A stretch of DNA of 64,000 bases, taken from Trileptium ribeirensis. Lineage: Eukaryota > Nematoda > Enoplea > Enoplida > Thoracostomopsidae. The position numbers and the translations under genes are program-made. The stretch covers positions 33,077 to 97,076 of the forward strand of contig JASANE010012761.1 in NCBI GenBank assembly GCA_030248225.1, read 5' to 3'. Below the pieces are notes generated by a model. That model had not been told where the DNA came from and ran no database searches. It was given only the letters and a program-made list of their open reading frames with translations. Position 1 is the stretch's first letter; each line of letters starts with the position of its first letter. Shown here piece by piece: positions 56,241-64,000 of the stretch.

Positions 56241-58444
56241 TAGCTGTCCTTTGCGCTCACCTATCGTATTTATTATATATAAAAGAACGTAGACAAATAA
56301 CGAAATAGCGGAAATTCATATTAACATATATTAGAATTTTGAGCAGAATTTTATACATAATTTGATACCATAAAGTATAATTTCAATATTTTAGATTAGT
56401 ATTAAAGTTTAACTTATTTGTTAATACACGGCAAGTCTCCTAAACCATAAACATTTTCTATTAAGTGCGTTTTCAGCTAAAGCTCTCAGTGTCATTTATT
56501 ATATTTAATTAGTGACTGGATATACAATTCGAGCAGACTGGAGGCTTAAATATTTAGTATAACCAAATTTTGAACACTTTCTAGGCAGCGTAATATCCGC
56601 GATGCTTCTTTTGGTCAGTTTACCTGATTTCATAGAGATGACCAGTAAAATGAAAATGAAAATTTTTACACACTTTTTACACACTTTTTTACACATTTTA
56701 GACACTGTAAGATCTAAAATAGGTTAAGGTATTTAGCGGTGTGGTAGCCGGAAAGTTTTAGCAGCACGAAGATGTAACGTTTTATTACTCAAAAGACATC
56801 TGTAAGGCATACGTATCGATAGGAAGAGGGTTATCCCTCAAAAATTTGGGTAAAAGTGGCAAAAATTGGATAAAATTTGCAGATTGTCGCGGGGCGTTAG
56901 GTCTAGCACTACAAACCTCCTCCGAAGAGCCCGTCGACCTCACCCTACTGTCTGTGTACCTCCTCCCATCCTAAGTCGACGAATCTTCGATACTTGTGCT
57001 ATAATGGTACATTTTGTAGTAACAGTAAGAGCAAGCAAATCAGTCGAGTTACCTTCCATCAAATGTCATTTGCTGCATGCGATGTTATATTATAATCTGT
57101 TTTATACTTTTTGTATTTTAAAGTACTGTTGGGGTAGGTGATCCTGGTGTGGAAACATAAATACCTATAATAACACTCAAAGCAAAATTATCGGATTATA
57201 TATTGGATCGCACATATATAATATGTATTGTGTCCCGGTTTATAGTCTTGTGATTTTATTTTCTTTTTAGACATTTTATTGTGTAGTAGCTATTATATCT
57301 TAGTGTCTATCCAATAAAATCTTCCGTTCACGAATTTATTGTGTAAATAATTGTATGGATGTCTACTTAAAGTAAGTTTGTCTTACAATTTTTATATAAC
57401 GGGTTGTGGAGACACAAGTTGTACAGCATAAATATGAAAAACCAATCTTGTGTTACAAGTTATGTGCAACCTGGTTTCCAGTGTGTTCGGCCATTTGTAT
57501 TTATTGCTGTGAAGCGTTCTTGTTTAAGCTGTTACTTCCTCAAACTATGGTGAATTTTGTCATCAGTATTAGTTCAAATCCTTGAATACATTGAATGTCT
57601 GGCAGCATCTGCTTCTAATATGGAAGTTAGATAGACCATTATGCTACTACATCAGCTGGCGTACTTCTGATTGCTAGCAAGCAATTTTATAATCTTTGAA
57701 AGTTATAAATGTTAAAAGCCATATGTATTTATATGGTACCGTGTGGAACCTAACTGAGCATCTAGCGAATTACGCGAGCGGCGCGTTCTTTTGCTGCCTA
57801 AAATTCGAGCGACATATTCCGTTCAATCTCCGCACAGCGGTTCGTGCAAAGTTTTCGAAAGATGTCTTCATATTCACTAAGTACAACTTACCTATACTTT
57901 GTAGCAACGGTACTAATCCAGCTAACCTTATATCTGTTTTACCTGCTTCTCCACGGCTTTTCGCAATTTGTTGTTTACTCTACCAATGCCATATACTTTT
58001 TGAAAATTTGAGATCAATTATAAGCAGTTGTATATTTTGGTAAGTCTTTAATTAAGCCACGAATTAACTAACACATAACTGTCTAAACCCGTACACTATG
58101 AACCGTATATCATTTAAAAAACATAGCTAGTAAAATGGCTGCGCATCAAAGTACGTCTTTGTGTTGGGATTGCTATATTTGTTATCCAATCTTTTGGCTT
58201 TTGATCCTGGATTTTAGAAGAATTAGATAAAAATTTTTTTACCAGTTTCCGATCAAACATTTGCCTCCATTGGTTGGATTGGTTAAATTTGCGACGAAAT
58301 GCTACCACGTTTGGCCTACACATTTTGTGTTTTCTGAACACTTGCTGCGCCAGTCAATAAAGTCAGTCAACCTAGTGATAGAATTTTTGATTACTGCAAA
58401 GAATGAACTCAAATGCTTCATATGTATAGTTATTACAGTTACAC
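56241..58444. other. AT-rich intergenic sequence, no gene recognised
   Basis: A 115-codon + frame (57696-58043) has an ordinary composition and a higher-GC centre, but no motif I recognise and no splice support. Confidence 0.4.
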
Positions 58445-59146
58445 TTGGCCAATTTATGCATCATACCTTAAGATGTGTGCACCTAGGGCCGGATTCTGTC
58501 ACAGAGCCAATTCCGACTCGTGACAAAAACCTACAGTTATATCCGGCCCTTCATAAATAAAATAAATAGCTAAGCTACGCTAGTATGCTTGTACGGGCCG
58601 GGAGTGGCTATGTCTCAGGGTTTCATAGCCCGGACGGGCTACTGAAAAAATGTTTATTACATTTAGTTTGCAGATTTTGTTACATCGAAAATATTTAGTT
58701 CCAGGCCCAAAAAAGGCAAGTTTAGTAGTAGTTAAAAGCAAAGCTCATAAATTCAGGCAAAATAAATACGTAAAATATAGCTATTTCCAAAATTTTTGTT
58801 TAAGCGCCTTTTACAAGCCAACGTAGTAGCTATGTAAAACAAGCTTTTCATGCATAAAAATTATGCTATTGTAACTGGAAAGATGTTTTACGTCTATATG
58901 ACCATAACTTTATCAATTTATATTTTTAGGCATTTTCCATTGTCGTCATATATTTCTGGCTTCTAGAGTCGATTCCGACCCTTGTAACAATTTATACGCA
59001 TCACTTAATTGTGGGGTCTGGGTCGGACCAAAAAAGTGACACTGGCTGACCGCGGCTAGCCAAGCATGGCTTTAGAGCCGCGGCACACTGTGACAAAATC
59101 CGGCACTGCTGCACACATCTTAAGGTAAATGATGCATTAGTTGGAC
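58445..59146. mobile_element. Element with about 60-bp inverted repeats (hAT-like ends)
   Basis: CATACCTTAAGATGTGTGCA and CCGGATTCTGTCACAG (58458-58503) return inverted at 59088-59146 (CTGTGACAAAATCCGG, TGCACACATCTTAAGGTAAA). The inner GCCGGATT-TGTCAC words resemble hAT termini (CAGTGCCGGATTTTGTCAC when read from the right end). The interior is non-coding. Confidence 0.6.
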
Positions 59147-59360
59147 AAAGTATATTATAGTGAAACGAGTTAAATTTTTAAAAGTTTATTTTTATAAAAA
59201 AAACAAACCACTTAAAAACAACCTATATCAATAGCCCAAATATTAACACGTTGTACCACACAATGATCGAGGTCTCAGGGTGTAGCCGTGTCCTAAAGGG
59301 GGGATGTGGCACCTGGGATGGCGCCGAAAGGGTTGGAGAAAATGGCGATGTTATTACAAT
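59147..59360. other. Unassigned
   Basis: Short AT-rich sequence with a GC-richer patch near 59290-59340. Confidence 0.4.
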
Positions 59361-59510
59361 ATATGATGTTATATTAATATCAGATATTATATTAATATCA
59401 GATATATTAATATCAGATATATTAATATCAGATATTGTATTAATATCAGATATATTAATATCAGATATTATATTAAAATCAGATATTATATTAATTGTTA
59501 GACTTAACGT
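59361..59510 (+). repeat. ATATTAATATCAGAT simple repeat
   Basis: Units of 15 and 22 bp built from TATTAATATCAGATAT, itself nearly palindromic, repeat about eight times. Confidence 0.9.
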
Positions 59511-59934
59511 TAGCCTTTAGTGTAAACGATTACATAAGATATAAAATATAAGCTAAGGCTGAAGCTTAAGTTTAGTATATCGAGAACAGAATTGCATGCG
59601 TTTAAATTACACCACCGAAAACTCATAATTGGTTCGGGCCACCATCAGAGGAGCTGCATCTGCTAGCAGCTAAGAATGTACAAAGAATGGACACAACTAT
59701 TAATTAGATTTAGCACTGTCTATGTGGAACTGTTGGCATTAGCCATGATAACTTCGTGCCATTCCTCCTGTCATTATACAATAAACCAAAATGCTAAATG
59801 CTGTATGCTGCAAATATTTATGCAGCAAAAAAGTTTGGTACAAATTTTTGAGTAACTTTCTGTATGCTATATATACATCATCCACCGCTGTCCAACGTCC
59901 GTCGGCTTGGTTTGGGTGGCAATGGGTCTCGCGA

Positions 59935-60085
59935 GCAAGCCCTGGTAGGAGGGATGGCAAATTTTTGATATTGTTAGAAACTCATAATTTTCCATAATTC
60001 TCTATATTTGTCAGTCATTTGCAAGCCCTGGTGGGAGGGGGGTAAATTTTTGATATTGTTAGAAGCTCATAATTTTAAACAATTC
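59935..60085 (+). repeat. Two tandem copies of an 86-bp segment
   Basis: GCAAGCCCTGGTAGGAGGGA at 59935 and GCAAGCCCTGGTGGGAGGGG at 60021 each precede AAATTTTTGATATTGTTAGA. G-rich head with T-rich body, like the T-rich repeat family. Confidence 0.8.
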
Positions 60086-60199
60086 TTTTATATTTATTAT
60101 TTTTCGCTATACATAGATATACTAACTTTATATAGTACAGCTATGCTTGGTTGCAGTCGGAAAATGACATATAAAATATAAGAATATTCAATAATTTCG

Positions 60200-61386
60200 G
60201 ACAAAGATGTGCACATCAGCAAATATCAACCGCTGCATGTATCATCCTATGTCGAGCTACCAACATCAATCCGCAATAAACATGCGGTCCTAAACATTCA
60301 AAACAGTGACATTAATGCTTTATATGGTCGGTATTGGCGGCATTGCATCCAATGAATCGTAATCAATATGCTGAGAGTGTATCTAACTACGAACCATATA
60401 TTAACGAACTTGATATGAACGGTATTGAATACCCTGTTAAACTAAAGGACACACCCCGATTCGAGAGGCAAAGTAACATTGCTATTAATGTTTATGGATT
60501 GGAAGATGGTGTAATTCACCCGCTGTATATATCGAAATCCTTTCATCCACAATACATCCATCTGCTCCTGTATAAAGAACATTACTGTCTCGTTCGCAGT
60601 CTGGATTCGCTACTACATAACCAGCGTCGAGATAAGAGCAAAAAGTATTTTTGCGATAAATGTCTCGTCCCATGCTACAGTTAAGCTAAGCGGGATGAGC
60701 ATTTACAACGCTGTCGACATGATCAACTATCCCGAATCCAAACACCACCATTCAATTCAACGCTTCAATTCACAAACATTCAACGAATTCAACGATCCCC
60801 ATATGTTATATATGCGGATTTCGAGTGCATTCTCGAAAAGGTCGTCACTTGTGAACCATCAACATCTACTTCATATACAAATCCGTACCAACGTCATACC
60901 CCATGTGGTTATGGGCTTATTGACTATTTCGGTTGTTGCAACGATGAAGTCCAAATTGGCGAACCTCATATATATAGCGGAGACGATACCGTTACACATT
61001 TTCTTAATAATGTAATTGAATTATCGGAACAATTTCAAAAGTTTCCAACTAAACCTCTCAATCTAACATATAATGAACAATGTGAATTCGATAATACTTT
61101 AAAATGTTATATATGTAATAATTTCATGGATCCTGACGATAAAGCTAGATACCACTTTCATTTTTGTGGTCGATATCGAGGCACTGCCCACGCGCAATGT
61201 AATATTGGGTATAGACTCAATCGCGACGTAACTGTATTATTTCATAATTTACATTGATACGACGGACACCTCATAATGCAAGAACTAGGTATAATATGCA
61301 AGCAAAAGGATTAGAGATTGAATGCATCGCGAAAGGTATGGAGGATTATATGACATTCTCCATCAAACGCAAAGAAAAGAAACAGT
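60200..61386 (+). pseudogene. polB: Polinton-type protein-primed DNA polymerase B, N-terminal and exonuclease part, broken
   Basis: Scattered + frames follow the N-terminal pattern of Polinton/Maverick polymerases: SSYVELPTSIRNKHAVLNI near 60240-60295, FERQSNIAINVYG near 60461, PLYISK and HYCLVRSLDSLL near 60520-60620, and YFCDKCL near 60647. The exonuclease motif YADFECILEK follows at about 60811-60840, then a Cys-rich ICNNF.../H.H..C region (61110-61170), AQCNIGYRLN (61192-61222) and FHNL-YDGHLIMQELG (61243-61290). Frame changes near 60340 and 60680 and a stop at 61257 break it. These elements encode their own replication polymerase; this copy is inactive. Confidence 0.85.
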
Positions 61387-61851
61387 TCAATGACGAAGAA
61401 GATGACGACGACACTTCACAAGGTCCATCGTGCTGCTTTCCGATCGGCTGTCAACTTTCGTGTAGTGGCAAGCGAAGACGGGGCAACCCATCAAATAGAA
61501 GCCGCAACCGGGCTCGTGATTCCCGCCACCACGAGGCCCTACCATCCTGCATGGGCGGAACGATGCCTCATTCAAACGGTCATCAACACGGAATCCACAA
61601 CAATAGCCCACGCAAACGCCCATGAACCAAGGTACAGGACCGAAAGAACGGTTGGTAGAGGCGGTAGCAACTACAACAACAACGTCAGGACACACACCAC
61701 ATCGAGGGACCCAACATCAGCACGTCCAGCAACCGAGCGCCGTCAAGCCGAACAACCATCGTCGGCGTTGAGCTGGGCTCAGCGCCTGCGCAGACGCATC
61801 AACCGCCAGTAGAGGCATCGGAATGCCCATTCCAGAGCGGAAAAGCCGTAT
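61387..61851 (+). other. GC-rich insert inside the polymerase gene
   Basis: Where several hundred residues of polymerase should follow, the sequence switches to a GC-richer stretch that is open in two + frames (61254-61625 and 61390-61812). The longer frame encodes about 140 Ala/Arg/Thr-rich residues ending SWAQRLRRRINRQ. I recognise no family. It starts with a GAAGATGACGAC run and ends at an 8-bp repeat. It replaces, rather than only interrupts, polymerase sequence. Confidence 0.5.
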
Positions 61852-61886
61852 CAGCGATCAGTGATCAGTGATCAGTGATCAGTGGT
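61852..61886 (+). repeat. 8-bp microsatellite (GTGATCA-G)
   Basis: Four to five units of AGTGATC at the junction between the insert and the resumed polymerase. Confidence 0.9.
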
Positions 61887-62640
61887 CCATCGTGCTATAT
61901 CCTTCAAACAATCTAAATGGATGGAACCTTATATAATGCTTAATACCGAGATGAGAAAGAAGGCAAATAGTGACTTTGAGAAAGACTTGTATAAGCTTCT
62001 CAACAATCCTGTATTTGGCAATACCATGGAGAATGTGCGAGCTTATGTAGATATTAAACTTATAATCAACGAACGGAAATTTGAAAAGTTGGTGGCGAAC
62101 CCCAGATACTCCATGTCATCAATATTCAACGAGAACCTGGTTGCTGTTAAAATGCACCGCAAAACTGTTAAACTGTGTAAACCCATTTATGTTGGTTTTA
62201 CGGTTTTGGAACTATCAAAGTCGCAATGTACAATTTCCGTTACAATTATATGAAAGCAATGTATGATGATAAATGTAAACTGTTACGGATACAGATTCAT
62301 TATGTTATTCGGTTGAAACTAAAGACATTTACAACGATATGGTAGTAAATTCATCTTTCTTCGATACATCAGATTACCCCGCTGATCACCCAGTATTCTC
62401 AACTACGTACAAAAAGCTGCTTGGGAAAATGAAAGACGAGACTGCTGGTAAACCCATCGAGGAATTTGTTGGACTGCGATCGAAGATGTACAGTATAAAG
62501 TGTGGTGGAGTTGAAAAGAAACGGGCAAAGGGTATAGCGAAGAGTGTTGTGAAGAAAGACATTCGTCACCGAGACTATTACAACATTTACCCAGACTATC
62601 ATAATACTTGGCGGATATAGAGCCGCCCTTCGATCTAAGC
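61882..62640 (+). pseudogene. polB: Polinton-type DNA polymerase B, palm and C-terminal part, broken
   Basis: Resumes with LNTEMRKKANSDFEKDLYK (about 61938) and the palm motif NNPVFGNTMENVR (62005-62043). The catalytic TDTDSLCYSV box is read in another frame near 62286-62315. FFDTSDYPADHPVFS follows, then EEFVGLRSKMYSIK and VVKKDIRHRDYYN up to 62590. Order and spacing match the family. Frame changes near 62225 and 62330 inactivate it. Confidence 0.85.
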
Positions 62641-62909
62641 CATACGAAGGCCGTCTCTTAGATACACCAAGCAAAGTTATGCGCCGTGTGCGCCGGCACA
62701 TTTGCTCATTCGATTACCTCCTGAACGATGGCGCCCGAGCTATTATCGCGCCACCGCCACCGACTTGGGACGTAGGACAAGATGATGTAAATACATGGGC
62801 TCAGGAATTTACTCAATTGTTTCAAGACATTAAACGCCAGTTCCCAGATCGGGCACGGAAATCAACTATGCCCCGATACCCGTCGGAACTGTCAGAAACA
62901 AATGCCTGA
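62641..62909 (+). other. GC-richer frame after the polymerase
   Basis: A + frame encodes VMRRVRRHICSFDYLLNDGA followed by APPPPTWDVGQDDVNTWAQ and FTQLFQDIKRQFPDRARK. I do not recognise it. It may belong to the same foreign material as 61387-61851 or to another Polinton gene. Confidence 0.35.
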
Positions 62910-63598
62910 GAGACGGTCCCAGCGACAACTCACCCGCAGAACCTCAAATAACGGAGCCCTACCTTAGTTTTCTGCGCACGTGGGTGGAGAATGAAATCTC
63001 GTAACAAGGGAAGGGTCTACCCAGAGGAATTTCGAGACGATAATGCAGAGATTGCACACCTAGGGTTCACGAAGAACTATGCTATGTATATGTGTGCTAT
63101 ACCATAATGTATGTAAGCACTACCTTGTTGCATTATTGGGTGCCTATTAGTGTATGCCAGACTTCGCATAATTAACCCATAAGGCACTTGAATTGATATT
63201 TTCAAACCCAGGTAAAAAGTCATTTTTCCCCTTAAAATATAGGAGGAGGACTCAGAGTCGAAGTTTCGGGATCACCATATCAACAAAGTACAACCAACAC
63301 CCGTCATAAAAATAATTTACCGACCAGATAAACTAAGCCAAAAGCAATAATCGTTCGTGTAACACTTAGTGATACACTATCTGTATATACCGGTTAACTT
63401 ATTTTGGAGTATTTTCTCTCCTTTTGCTTCTTGGGTCCTATGGCATTAGTCATCCTGCACCTCCTTTTTGACAGGGGATCCCGACAGGGATCCCGATGTA
63501 AGAGAAAAATGGTGACAATCAACCGGACACATACAGACATCACTTTAAACCCGTATATCTAAGTCCCAAAATTCCCATTTAAAAATATAAGAGATGTA
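62910..63598. other. Flank of the polymerase relic
   Basis: No gene recognised. A tandem GACAGGGGATCCC / GACAGGGATCCC duplication at about 63471-63495. Confidence 0.45.
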
Positions 63599-63619
63599 AC
63601 AGGGCCGTTTCGGCCCTGT
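63599..63619. repeat. Perfect hairpin
   Basis: ACAGGGCCG-TTT-CGGCCCTGT, a 9-bp stem with a 3-base loop. It could act as a structured terminus; function unknown. Confidence 0.85.
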
Positions 63620-63714
63620 CACGAGCATTTCAGGACTTTCGCACTCAAAATTAGATAGGGACGTGTTGACACAGGGCTGTTTGCATACAAAAGGGCCGTA
63701 TTGCAACAGACAAC

Positions 63715-64000
63715 CGTTTTTTGTATAAAATGTCGTTTATATTAATGAACAATTTTTGTATAAAATGTGGTTTATATTAATGAACAATTTTTGTATAAAA
63801 CGTCGTTTATGTTAATGAACAATTTTTGTATAAAACGTCGTTTTTATTTATGAACAATTTTTGTATAAAATGTCGTTTATATTAATGAACAATTTTTGTA
63901 TAAAATGTCGTTTATATTAATGAACAATTTTTGTATAAAATGTCGTTTATGTTAATGAACAATTTTTGTATAAAACGTCGTTTATATTAATGAACAATTT
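63715..64000 (+). repeat. 35-bp tandem array reaching the window end
   Basis: TTTTTGTATAAAATGTCGTT plus ATATTAATGAACAA repeats every 35 bp for at least eight copies with C/T and A/G variants, and runs off the window. Confidence 0.95.

Overview
The window looks like AT-rich nuclear DNA of an invertebrate animal. The evidence is a spliced metazoan gene, an eukaryotic tRNA with a Pol III terminator, several animal-type transposon lineages and many tandem satellites. I cannot name the phylum. Most open reading frames are short, and most of the longer ones belong to mobile elements.

Host genes. The clearest host gene is a Vestigial-like 4 (VGLL4/Tgi) orthologue on the + strand, which I assembled from three exons: 45928(or earlier)-48154, 50486-50578 and 55629-55705. 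Both introns have consensus splice sites and the reading phases match (phase 1 at both junctions). The last two exons carry the two Tondu (TDU) motifs that bind TEAD/Scalloped. The other host features are a minus-strand tRNA-Arg(CCT) at 10923-10995 and a weak candidate exon with a membrane segment at 13038-13294.

Mobile elements from left to right. At 1-3220 is the 3' part of a broken Ty3/gypsy element with its 3' LTR. Its integrase has a PWWP-like C-terminal module. It is inserted into a decayed BEL/Pao element on the minus strand (3221 to about 6883). Next come several MITEs, a Tc1/mariner relic (14019-14850), and LINE fragments (14869-15220 minus, 21065-21475 plus, 35800-36880 minus). A nearly intact hAT/ZMYM-type transposase lies at 24084-26466 on the minus strand. 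A broken Polinton-type DNA polymerase B with a foreign GC-rich insert lies at 60200-62640.

Tandem repeats. There are seven substantial arrays: about 107 bp (27975-28690), 20 bp GC-rich (39125-39300), 96-100/81 bp (40165-41487), 227 bp x5 (41869-43003), 108 bp x5 (43336-43877), 38 bp (52330-52926, inside the second Vgll4 intron) and 35 bp (63715 to the window end). Four of them lie together just upstream of Vgll4.

Unexplained. A 2.9-kb GC-rich block (about 15335-18270) has no recognised gene. It carries three diverged long repeats, each opened by the same 19-base hairpin core. A GC-rich branched foldback at 34745-34824 is also unassigned.
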